Assembly: GCA_024638585.1 (NCBI GenBank)
Contig: JAHEKA010000123.1
Span: 1-6,755, forward strand
Source: Rhodospirillales bacterium
GTDB lineage: Bacteria; Pseudomonadota; Alphaproteobacteria; SMXQ01
DNA: 6,755 nt
Reading direction: 5' to 3'
Both the position numbers and the translations under genes were made by a program. This document shows, piece by piece, positions 1-6,755 of this stretch (its first letter is position 1; every line of letters begins with the position of its first letter). The notes below the pieces were generated by a model, which was not told where the DNA came from, ran no database searches, and saw only the letters and a program-made list of their open reading frames with translations.

Positions 1-223
1 CCGCTCCGCCAACTGTCTGAAGAACGACAACATCATCTATATCGGCGATCTGGTTCAGAAGTCCGAGGCGGAGATGCTGCGGACGCCCAATTTCGGACGC
101 AAGTCGCTCAATGAAATCAAGGAAGTGTTGGCCCAGATGGGGCTGCACCTGGGCATGGAGATCCCCGACTGGCCGCCCGAGAACATCGAGGAACTGGCCA
201 AACGGTTGGAGGAGCCTTATTAA
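1..223 (+). CDS. rpoA: RNA polymerase subunit alpha, C-terminal fragment (5' part outside window)
   Basis: This is the last 73 codons of the alpha subunit of RNA polymerase; the reading frame begins at base 2 and ends at TAA 221-223. The visible part is the alpha C-terminal domain, which binds UP-element DNA and activators. It opens with RSANCLKN, whose Arg, Asn, Cys and Lys correspond by position to the E. coli DNA-contacting residues R265, N268, C269 and K271. It continues with IGDLVQKSE and the helix-hairpin-helix segment PNFGRKSLNEIKEVL, matching the E. coli G296/K298/S299/E302 region. It ends with the family-typical GMEIPDWPPENI and a short charged tail. It lies 33 bases upstream of rplQ, the usual order at the end of the alpha operon. 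Identity is very secure; only the 5' end is missing, because of the window edge. Confidence 0.97.
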   Translation, partial: RSANCLKNDNIIYIGDLVQKSEAEMLRTPNFGRKSLNEIKEVLAQMGLHLGMEIPDWPPENIEELAKRLEEPY

Positions 224-256
224 GGCATCGCCGTCGGGCGCGTAAGGAGAGCAGTC

Positions 257-685
257 ATGCGTCACCGCATCAGTGGGCGGAAATTGAACCGCACGTCATC
301 TCACCGCAAGGCCATGTTGCGCAACATGGCCGCGGCCCTGGTCAAGCACGAGCAGATCAGCACCACCCTGCCCAAGGCCAAGGAGCTGAAGCCCTATGTC
401 GACAAGTTGATTACCCTGGGCAAGCGGGGTGACTTGCACGCGCGGCGTCAGGCCCTTTCGGTGCTGCGAAACCGTGAGCTGACCGCCAAGCTGTTCGATA
501 CCTTGGCGTCCCGCTATGCCGAACGCAACGGTGGCTACACCCGCGTGCTGAAGGCGGGGATGCGTTACGGGGACGCAGCGCCGATGGCGCTGATCGAACT
601 GGTCGACCGCGACGAGGATGCCAAGGGCCAGGATTCGGGCCCGGTCGAGGCCGAAGAGGAAGAGGCCCAGACCGCCGGGGCGTGA
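257..685 (+). CDS. rplQ: 50S ribosomal protein L17 (bL17)
   Basis: This encodes ribosomal protein bL17 of the large subunit, 142 residues. The N-terminus MRHRISGRKLNRTSSHRKAM is the family signature, followed by the conserved core with LVKHEQISTTLPKAKELKPYVDKL (residues about 28-51) and TRVLKAGMRYGDAAPMALIEL (about 95-115). The start is fixed by this signature and by a clear Shine-Dalgarno, AAGGAGA at 244-250, six bases before the ATG. After the core there is a roughly 25-residue acidic, Glu/Asp-rich tail (DEDAKGQD... to the end). It makes the protein longer than the 127-residue E. coli form; such tails are common in alphaproteobacterial L17. It follows rpoA in the alpha operon, and a strong terminator begins 27 bases after its stop. 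Confidence 0.97.
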   Translation: MRHRISGRKLNRTSSHRKAMLRNMAAALVKHEQISTTLPKAKELKPYVDKLITLGKRGDLHARRQALSVLRNRELTAKLFDTLASRYAERNGGYTRVLKAGMRYGDAAPMALIELVDRDEDAKGQDSGPVEAEEEEAQTAGA

Positions 686-712
686 CGCGCTGGGCCCAAA
701 GGAACGCATAAG

Positions 713-744
713 AGGGGCGGCCCGTTGGGCTGCCTTTCTTTTTT
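713..744 (+). terminator. Rho-independent terminator after rplQ
   Basis: A 9-base-pair GC-rich stem is formed by 715-723 and 727-735 with two internal or terminal G-U pairs and a 3-base loop (GTT, 724-726). It can be extended outward by G714-U736 and A713-U737. The stem is followed by CTTTTTT (738-744). This has the shape of an intrinsic terminator and sits just after the last gene of the ribosomal protein operon. No fold energy was computed. Confidence 0.85.
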
Positions 745-764
745 CCCGGTGCTAGAGTGTTGAC

Positions 765-771
765 GTGAGGA
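765..771 (+). promoter_or_regulatory. Shine-Dalgarno deciding the protease start
   Basis: The sequence GTGAGGA at 765-771 can be read either as a GTG start codon plus two codons, or as a ribosome-binding site. As an SD (GAGG 767-770) it lies six bases before ATG 777 and three before ATG 774. No good SD lies upstream of GTG 765. The site therefore favours ATG 777 (or 774) as the true start. Confidence 0.55.
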
Positions 772-776
772 AAATG

Positions 777-2237
<1,461 letters not shown>

Positions 2238-3557
2238 GTGGTGTCGACCCTCTTCGAAGCCAACGCGCCCCGGCCGCTTGCCGACCGGCTCCGGCCCAAG
2301 GCGCTTGGCGAAGTGTTGGGCCAGGATCATCTGCTTGGCCCGGACGGTCCGATCGGCCGCATGACGGCGCAGGGGCGAATCGCCAGCATGATCCTGTGGG
2401 GGCCGCCCGGCAGCGGCAAGACCACCATTGCCCGGCTGCTGGCCGAGGCGACGTCGCTTGCCTTCGAGCCGATCTCCGCCGTGTTCTCCGGCGTTGCCGA
2501 GTTGAAGAAGATTTTCGCCGCCGCCCGCGAGCGCCACGGCATGGGCCAGGGCACCCTGTTGTTCGTCGATGAGATCCACCGCTTCAACCGGGCCCAGCAA
2601 GACGGTTTCCTGCCGGTGGTGGAGGACGGTACCGTGGTGCTGATCGGCGCCACCACCGAAAACCCGTCGTTCGAACTCAACGGCGCGCTGTTGTCGCGCT
2701 GTCAGGTGTTCGTGTTGAATCGTTTAGGCGACGATGCGCTTGAAGCCCTGCTCGCCCGGGCGGAGGCGGAGATTGGGGCTGCGCTGCCGCTCGATTCCGC
2801 GGCGCGCGCGGCGCTGAAGGCCATGGCAGATGGCGACGGGCGGTATCTCCTCAACCTGGGCGAGGAACTGTTTCAGCTTTCCCCCGAGGCGCCGCTCGAT
2901 TCCGCGGCGCTGAGCGATCTTCTGCAAAAGCGCGCGCCGCTCTACGACAAATCTCAAGACGGCCATTACAACCTGATCTCCGCTCTGCACAAGAGCCTGC
3001 GTGGCTCCGACGCCGACGGTGCGCTCTATTGGCTGGCGCGCATGCTGGTCGCGGGGGAGGCGCCACTCTACATCGTCCGCCGGCTGGTGCGTTTCGCCTC
3101 CGAAGATGTGGGTCTGGCCGATCCCCAGGCTTTGACCCAGGCGCTCGCCGCCAAGGAGGCCTACGACTTCCTGGGTTCGCCCGAGGGAGAGCTTGCCATC
3201 GTCCAAGCGGTCCTCTACCTCGCTACCGCACCGAAATCCAACGCCGCGTATGGGGCGGAGAAACGCGCCATGCGTCTGGCGCGGGAGACCGGATCCCTGA
3301 TGCCGCCCAAGCACATCCTCAACGCGCCGACGCGTCTGATGTCGGATCTCGGTTACGGTACGGGCTATGAATACGATCACGCCTCCGAGGACGCCTTTTC
3401 CGGCCAGAACTATTTCCCCGACGGCATGGAACGGCCCACCTTCTATGAGCCGAGCGCACGCGGGTTCGAGAAGGAGGTCGCCAAACGCCTTGCCTATTGG
3501 GCGAAGCTGCGCGCCGAACGGCCGGGCGGGCAGGGCGGGGAGGGGGAGCCCTCATGA
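2238..3557 (+). CDS. rarA: Replication-associated recombination protein A (AAA+ ATPase, MgsA/WRNIP1 family)
   Basis: RarA is a cytoplasmic AAA+ ATPase related to the clamp-loader family that acts at stalled replication forks. The 439-residue length is normal. Walker A is GPPGSGKT (residues 55-62) and Walker B is LLFVDEIHRFN (Asp111, Glu112). Sensor 1 is GATTEN (137-142) and the arginine finger is Arg154 in LLSRCQVF. The C-terminal tetramerisation region carries HKSLRGSDADGALYWLARML (251-270), RLVRFASEDVGLADP and GYGTGYEYDH. Translation can start at GTG 2238, directly after the protease stop, or at the next codon, GTG 2241. The G-run 2228-2233 followed by A is better spaced for 2241, and the two starts differ by one residue. 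The last ten residues are Gly/Glu/Pro-rich (GGQGGEGEPS) and are encoded by the G-tracts that carry the crcB ribosome-binding site. The stop overlaps crcB by four bases. Confidence 0.96.
   Translation: MVSTLFEANAPRPLADRLRPKALGEVLGQDHLLGPDGPIGRMTAQGRIASMILWGPPGSGKTTIARLLAEATSLAFEPISAVFSGVAELKKIFAAARERHGMGQGTLLFVDEIHRFNRAQQDGFLPVVEDGTVVLIGATTENPSFELNGALLSRCQVFVLNRLGDDALEALLARAEAEIGAALPLDSAARAALKAMADGDGRYLLNLGEELFQLSPEAPLDSAALSDLLQKRAPLYDKSQDGHYNLISALHKSLRGSDADGALYWLARMLVAGEAPLYIVRRLVRFASEDVGLADPQALTQALAAKEAYDFLGSPEGELAIVQAVLYLATAPKSNAAYGAEKRAMRLARETGSLMPPKHILNAPTRLMSDLGYGTGYEYDHASEDAFSGQNYFPDGMERPTFYEPSARGFEKEVAKRLAYWAKLRAERPGGQGGEGEPS
2786..2910 (+). repeat. 20-base perfect direct repeat inside rarA (2786-2805 and 2891-2910)
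   Basis: The same 20 bases occur at 2786-2805 and 2891-2910. The offset is 105 bases, exactly 35 codons, so both copies are read in the same frame and encode PLDSAA, once as LPLDSAARAAL and once as APLDSAALSDLL. Both sit at the start of helices in the lid region after the ATPase core. Flanks differ. It may be chance under strong codon bias or a small internal duplication. Confidence 0.75.
3524..3548 (+). promoter_or_regulatory. G-tract run (putative G-quadruplex) containing the crcB ribosome-binding site
   Basis: Five consecutive G-tracts lie on the coding strand: 3524-3526, 3528-3530, 3533-3535, 3537-3540 and 3542-3546, separated by 1, 2, 1 and 1 bases. This satisfies the canonical G-quadruplex pattern of four or more tracts of at least three G with short loops. 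The last tract plus AG (3542-3548) is also the Shine-Dalgarno for crcB, five bases before ATG 3554. The tract pattern is seen directly; folding and any regulatory effect are inference. Confidence 0.5.
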
Positions 3558-3934
3558 AAATGATCCTTGCCGTGGCCGCCGGTGGTGCCGTCGGCGCGGT
3601 TGCCCGCTACCTCGTGATGTCCGGCGTCGGCGCCGCATTCGGCGGCGGGTTCCCCTATGGGACCCTCACGGTGAACGTCGTTGGCTCTTTCGTTCTCGGT
3701 GTGATCGTGGAACTCGGGGCGTTGGTTTGGTCGCCCGGGGAGGCGCTGCGCGCTTTCCTGGTGGTCGGCATACTCGGCGCCTTCACGACCTTCTCCACGT
3801 TTTCGCTGGACGTCGCCGTGCTCTATGAACGCGGCGCCTTTGCCTCGCTCGCCGCCTATATCATCCTCTCCGTCGCGGTTTCCGTCGCCGCCTTGTTCGC
3901 GGGGCTCGCCGTGGTGCGGGCGATCGCCGCCTGA
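3554..3934 (+). CDS. crcB: Fluoride efflux channel CrcB/Fluc
   Basis: This is a small inner-membrane fluoride channel of 126 residues, normal for the family, which works as a dual-topology dimer. Four hydrophobic segments can be seen at about residues 3-22, 35-55, 66-88 and 98-122. The family motifs are all present: GGAVGAVARYLV (10-21, with Arg18), YGTLTVNVVGSFVLG (35-49, with pore Asn41) and GILGAFTTFSTFS (72-84). Phe80 and Phe83 match the pore 'Phe box' and the surrounding Thr/Ser the central sodium site. The start at 3554 is chosen because the family N-terminus begins there, an SD (GGGGGAG, 3542-3548) precedes it, and its ATGA overlaps the rarA stop. Upstream extension would only add Gly/Arg-rich residues read out of frame through rarA. 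No fluoride riboswitch is visible upstream; expression probably depends on rarA translation. Confidence 0.95.
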   Translation: MKMILAVAAGGAVGAVARYLVMSGVGAAFGGGFPYGTLTVNVVGSFVLGVIVELGALVWSPGEALRAFLVVGILGAFTTFSTFSLDVAVLYERGAFASLAAYIILSVAVSVAALFAGLAVVRAIAA

Positions 3935-3942
3935 TCGGGGCC

Positions 3943-4953
3943 ATGGCACCGCTCGAGACCGTGACCGTCCCACCGGCCGATGCCGGGTTGCGTCTCGACC
4001 GTTGGCTCAAGGCGCAGTTTCCCGGTCTGGGCCAGGGAGCGGTGCAGAAGTTCCTGCGCACCGGACAGATTCGGGTCGATGGCCGCCGGGCCAAGGCCAA
4101 TCTGCGCCTGATCGAGGGCATGGAGGTGCGGGTCCCGCCCCAGGCGCGCCAAGCGCCCAGCGGGGCCGGATCGGGCCCCAAAGCCAAACCCAAGCCGAAA
4201 TCCCGGGATATTGCGCTGACCCGCGAGGAGGCGGAGGAATTGCGCCGCCGGGTGCTCCACCGGGATCGGGAAATTATCGCGTTGGACAAGCCGGCGGGTT
4301 TGGCGGTCCAAGGCGGGACGCGGACGCAAAGGCATCTGGACGGCATGCTCGATGCCCTGCGTTACGGGTCTTCGGAACGCCCGCGCCTGGTTCACCGCCT
4401 CGATAAGGACACCTCTGGGGTCCTGGTGTTGGCCCGCACCCGCCAGGCGGCGCAATGGCTCACCGCGGCCTTCCGCGGCCGTGAAACGCGCAAGCTCTAT
4501 CTTGCGGTCACCGTCGGTGCGCCCCGGCCCCGGCGCGGCAAGATCAGTCTGGCGCTCGGCAAGGGCGGCGGCCCCGGCGCGGAGCGCATGGGTGCCGGCG
4601 CGACCGATGCCAAGGGGGCGGTGACGCTCTACGATACCCTCGACAGTGCGGGCAGCCGCGCGGCCTTGGTGGCGCTGATGCCGTTGACCGGACGGACCCA
4701 TCAACTGCGCGCCCATATGGCGGCGATCGAAACGCCGATCCTGGGGGACGGCAAATATGGCGGCAGGGATGCCTTTCTGGCCGGTCATGGGCTGGAGAAA
4801 CGCCTTCATCTGCACGCCAGGGCGATCGAGATCCCGAGGCCCTCCGGCCTGCCCCTGCGGGTCAAAGCACCGCTGCCGCCGCATCTGGAATCGGCGCTCG
4901 GCGCCTTCGGCTTCACCTGTCCGGGGCTAGAAGACCGCTTCCCCCGCGACTGA
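3943..4953 (+). CDS. rluC: RluC-type 23S rRNA pseudouridine synthase (RluA family)
   Basis: This is a pseudouridine synthase, 336 residues, acting on ribosomal RNA; the RluC orthologue modifies uridines of 23S rRNA. An S4 RNA-binding domain spans about residues 14-65 (AGLRLDRWLKAQFP, FLRTGQIRVDGRRAKAN, GMEVRVPP). A basic Lys/Pro/Gly-rich linker (about 68-90) leads into the catalytic domain with IIALDKPAGLAVQGG (111-125). The catalytic motif is HRLDKDTSGVLVLART (151-166), with nucleophile Asp154. Later family motifs are KLYLAVT (184-190), LMPLTGRTHQLRAHM (245-259) and PILGDGKYGG (265-274). It starts 8 bases after the crcB stop with only a weak SD (CGGGG, 3936-3940, too close to the ATG), so translation is probably coupled. 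RluC rather than RluD is favoured by the HRLDKDTSG form and by the nearby HAD gene, but this call is moderate. Confidence 0.9.
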   Translation: MAPLETVTVPPADAGLRLDRWLKAQFPGLGQGAVQKFLRTGQIRVDGRRAKANLRLIEGMEVRVPPQARQAPSGAGSGPKAKPKPKSRDIALTREEAEELRRRVLHRDREIIALDKPAGLAVQGGTRTQRHLDGMLDALRYGSSERPRLVHRLDKDTSGVLVLARTRQAAQWLTAAFRGRETRKLYLAVTVGAPRPRRGKISLALGKGGGPGAERMGAGATDAKGAVTLYDTLDSAGSRAALVALMPLTGRTHQLRAHMAAIETPILGDGKYGGRDAFLAGHGLEKRLHLHARAIEIPRPSGLPLRVKAPLPPHLESALGAFGFTCPGLEDRFPRD

Positions 4954-4967
4954 GCCCGGCGATCGGA

Positions 4968-6524
4968 TCAGGGCGCCTTGGCCCACCCCGGCAGCAGGCC
5001 CGGCTCCACCCCGAAGATGACGAGCAACAGGCTGTAGGCGAGCCCGGTCAGGACGATGATCGCGGCGATGTTGAGCACTATGCCTGCCCGCGCCATCTGC
5101 GGGATCGTCAGGTGGCCGGAGCCGAAGACGATGGCATTGGGCGGCGTTGCCACCGGCAGCATGAAGGCGCAGCTTGCCGCCAGCGCGGCGGGGACCACCA
5201 GCAAAAGCGGATTTTCGCCGAGCGAAATCGCAAGCGCCGCCATGACCGGCAGGAAGGCCGCCGTTGTCGCGGTGTTGGAGGTGAGCTCGGTGAGGAACAC
5301 GATGACGGCGATCACCGCCAGCACGATGACGATCGGGGGCAGTACGCCCACCGCCTTCAGCGCGTCTCCGATCCAGGCGGCGAGCCCGGTCTCGGCAATG
5401 CCCGAGGCCAGGGACAACCCGCCGCCGAACAACAAAAGGATGTCCCAGGGCAGCCGCTTGGCCCAATCCCAGTTCATCAGGAATACCCCGCGCCGCACAT
5501 CCACCGGAATCACGAAAGCGGCAACGGCGGCGGTGACGGCAATCACGGTGTCGTTCAGACGCATCCCTGCGGGAAGGTAGGGGGCGAACAGGGGCCGCGT
5601 CACCCAGGCCAGCGCCGTTGCCGCGAACAGGACGGCGGCCAGCTTTTCCCCCCGGCTCCATGGGCCGCGCGCCGCTTCTCTTTGGGTGATGACCGCAGCG
5701 GCGCCGCCGATGGTCTGTCCTTTCAGCGGATAGATCATCCGGGTCAGTAGCCACCACACGATCAAGAGGAGAACCACGGCCAAGGGCAGTCCCATGGCAA
5801 ACCACTGGGCAAATCCGACCTCCACGCCGTAGGTCTGTTTCATGAAACCCGCGAGGAACGCGTTCGGCGGGGTGCCGACCAGGGTTGCCATGCCGCCTAC
5901 CGACGCGCCGTAGGCGATGGCGAGCAATAGGGCCGGGGCGAAGCCTCGCGTTTCTGTCCGGGCCGCGGCGCCGGCAGGGTCCTGGTGGAGCACGGTGATC
6001 ACCGAGAGCGCGATGGGCAGCATCATCAGTGCCGTCGCGGTGTTCGACACCCACATGGACAGGCCCGCGGTCGCCGCCATGAAGCCGCCGATGATGCCGT
6101 CCATCCGGTCGCCCGCCCGGCGCAGGACGGCCAGCGCAATGCGCTCATGCAGGCGCCAGCGTTCCATGGCAAGCGCAAGGATGAACCCGCCCAGGAACAG
6201 GAAAATCAAGGGGTTGGCATAAGGCCGGGCGGCGCTGTCTATGGCTGAAATGCCGAGCAGGGGAAAGGCAGCCAGAGGGATCAGCGCGGTTGCCGCCAGA
6301 GGCAGGGCCTCGGTGATCCAGAACACGGCCATCAACACGGCGACGGCGGCGATCCGCCAGGCCTCGTGTGTCATGCCTTGAGGCGGATCGAGCGCCAGCA
6401 GGCCGACGAACACGGCGCCGCCGAGGATAAGCCCGATCAGCCCGGCGTGCCGCGCCGGGCGCGGCTCGGTTTCGCCATCCTGCTGCGCCCCCGATCTGGG
6501 TCCGGTGCCGTGCTCGGTCATCAT
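4968..6524 (-). CDS. SLC13/DASS-family divalent anion:sodium symporter
   Basis: This encodes an inner-membrane transporter of 518 residues, belonging to the family that moves dicarboxylates, citrate or sulfate with sodium. After a hydrophilic N-terminus of about 26 residues come many hydrophobic segments. The two-fold repeat typical of the family is clear. The first half has ITEALPLAATALIPL (70-84), WVSNTATALMMLPI (158-171, first SNT motif) and MATLVGTPPN (212-221). The second half has LTELTSNTATTAAFLPV (411-427, second SNT motif) and LPVATPPNAIVFGSG (456-470). The paired SNT and (G/A)TPPN elements form the substrate and sodium sites in characterised members. The start is ATG at 6524-6522, followed by a second Met codon, with SD AAGGGG (complement of 6530-6535) five bases upstream. 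It is convergent with rluC, 14 bases apart, and divergent from the HAD gene. The substrate cannot be told from the sequence; dicarboxylate is the more usual choice. Confidence 0.92.
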   Translation of the reverse strand: MMTEHGTGPRSGAQQDGETEPRPARHAGLIGLILGGAVFVGLLALDPPQGMTHEAWRIAAVAVLMAVFWITEALPLAATALIPLAAFPLLGISAIDSAARPYANPLIFLFLGGFILALAMERWRLHERIALAVLRRAGDRMDGIIGGFMAATAGLSMWVSNTATALMMLPIALSVITVLHQDPAGAAARTETRGFAPALLLAIAYGASVGGMATLVGTPPNAFLAGFMKQTYGVEVGFAQWFAMGLPLAVVLLLIVWWLLTRMIYPLKGQTIGGAAAVITQREAARGPWSRGEKLAAVLFAATALAWVTRPLFAPYLPAGMRLNDTVIAVTAAVAAFVIPVDVRRGVFLMNWDWAKRLPWDILLLFGGGLSLASGIAETGLAAWIGDALKAVGVLPPIVIVLAVIAVIVFLTELTSNTATTAAFLPVMAALAISLGENPLLLVVPAALAASCAFMLPVATPPNAIVFGSGHLTIPQMARAGIVLNIAAIIVLTGLAYSLLLVIFGVEPGLLPGWAKAP

Positions 6525-6544
6525 GTGATCCCCTTTCGGTCCTT

Positions 6545-6560
6545 CCAGGGTAAACCCTGG
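6545..6560. promoter_or_regulatory. Interrupted palindrome upstream of the transporter (possible operator)
   Basis: Perfect 7-base inverted arms, CCAGGGT (6545-6551) and ACCCTGG (6554-6560), flank a 2-base AA centre. The element lies 20 bases upstream of the transporter start codon and 10 beyond its SD, in the 136-base region between two divergent genes. Size and symmetry resemble a dimeric repressor site. The 2-base centre is too short for a stable RNA hairpin loop without opening inner pairs. No regulator is encoded in the window and no second copy was noticed. Confidence 0.35.
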
Positions 6561-6660
6561 CCGCCGCCCGGGAAAGGCACCCCCGCTTTCTGCGCCCGGG
6601 CTCCCGATTCAACTCGCCTCCGGGCTTTTCAAACACCGGCTTTGTTGCCACATTAGCGCC

Positions 6661-6755
6661 ATGGATTCTCTTGCCGATGCTGACGCCAGACGCCCGCGCC
6701 TTGCCGTTTTCGACATGGACGGAACCCTGATCGACAGCCAGCACATGATTGCGGC
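6661..6755 (+). CDS. HAD-superfamily hydrolase, N-terminal fragment (3' part outside window)
   Basis: Only the first 31 codons are visible. They encode a short polar leader, then LAVFDMDGTLIDSQ (residues 14-27), which is HAD motif I. Asp18 is the expected phosphorylated nucleophile and Asp20 the acid/base. The FDMDGTLIDS form is typical of the phosphoglycolate phosphatase/Gph-like HAD-IA group. ATG 6661 is the only plausible start: no other Met precedes the motif, and the in-frame sequence upstream back to 6601 contains no ATG. There is no recognisable SD before it. A HAD-IA phosphatase next to rluC is a familiar alphaproteobacterial arrangement, here separated from rluC by the divergent transporter. 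Substrate cannot be assigned from a fragment. Confidence 0.88.
   Translation, partial: MDSLADADARRPRLAVFDMDGTLIDSQHMIA

Noticed and set aside
3497..3553. Upstream extension of crcB to ATG 3497
   Set aside because: The added 19 residues are Arg/Gly-rich, overlap rarA and are absent from the family. ATG 3554 has the SD and the canonical N-terminus.
3440..3560. Fluoride riboswitch upstream of crcB
   Set aside because: crcB genes are often controlled by one, but this stretch is rarA coding sequence and I see no match to the conserved riboswitch core or its pseudoknot layout.
3856..4884. Long minus-strand open frame opposite rluC
   Set aside because: No family signature is visible. The plus strand encodes a complete pseudouridine synthase with all motifs over the same bases.
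4954..4967. Bidirectional terminator between rluC and the transporter
   Set aside because: The gap is 14 bases, with no stem of useful length and no T-tract on either strand.
4927..6054. Second minus-strand frame within the transporter region
   Set aside because: It is an Arg/Gly-rich out-of-frame reading of the transporter gene, whose own frame shows both SNT and TPPN repeats without interruption.

Overview
The window is a high-GC, tightly packed bacterial chromosomal segment. It starts inside the last stretch of rpoA, runs through rplQ (the end of the alpha-type ribosomal protein operon), and continues into a four-gene co-directional cluster: Do/HtrA periplasmic protease, RarA/MgsA ATPase, CrcB/Fluc fluoride channel and an RluC-type pseudouridine synthase. 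A convergent SLC13/DASS-family anion transporter follows on the minus strand. The first 31 codons of a HAD-superfamily hydrolase run off the right end on the plus strand. The GC content, the acidic-tailed L17, the form of the second PDZ domain of the protease, and the rpoA-rplQ-protease-rarA-crcB-rluC order together suggest an alphaproteobacterium, probably of the Rhodospirillales type. This is an inference from family knowledge and was not searched.

Layout: 1-223 rpoA 3' end (alpha C-terminal domain); 257-685 rplQ; 713-744 a strong intrinsic terminator closing the ribosomal operon; 777 (or 765)-2237 Do-family protease; 2238-3557 rarA, starting directly after the protease stop; 3554-3934 crcB, with a 4-base ATGA overlap with rarA; 3943-4953 rluC, 8 bases after crcB; 4968-6524 (minus) DASS transporter, ending 14 bases from the rluC stop; 6525-6660 divergent intergenic region with a perfect interrupted palindrome; 6661-6755 HAD hydrolase, 5' part only.

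The cluster genes serve different housekeeping or stress tasks: envelope protein quality control, replication-fork maintenance, fluoride export and 23S rRNA modification. They share no pathway. Their spacing says they are probably co-transcribed and translationally coupled.

I did not find a new multi-gene system, mobile element, CRISPR array, tRNA or rRNA. The more interesting small-scale signals are: a dense G-tract run with canonical G-quadruplex spacing lying on the crcB ribosome-binding site in the mRNA strand; the transporter placed on the opposite strand between rluC and the HAD gene; the operator-like palindrome upstream of the transporter; and a 20-base in-phase repeat inside rarA.
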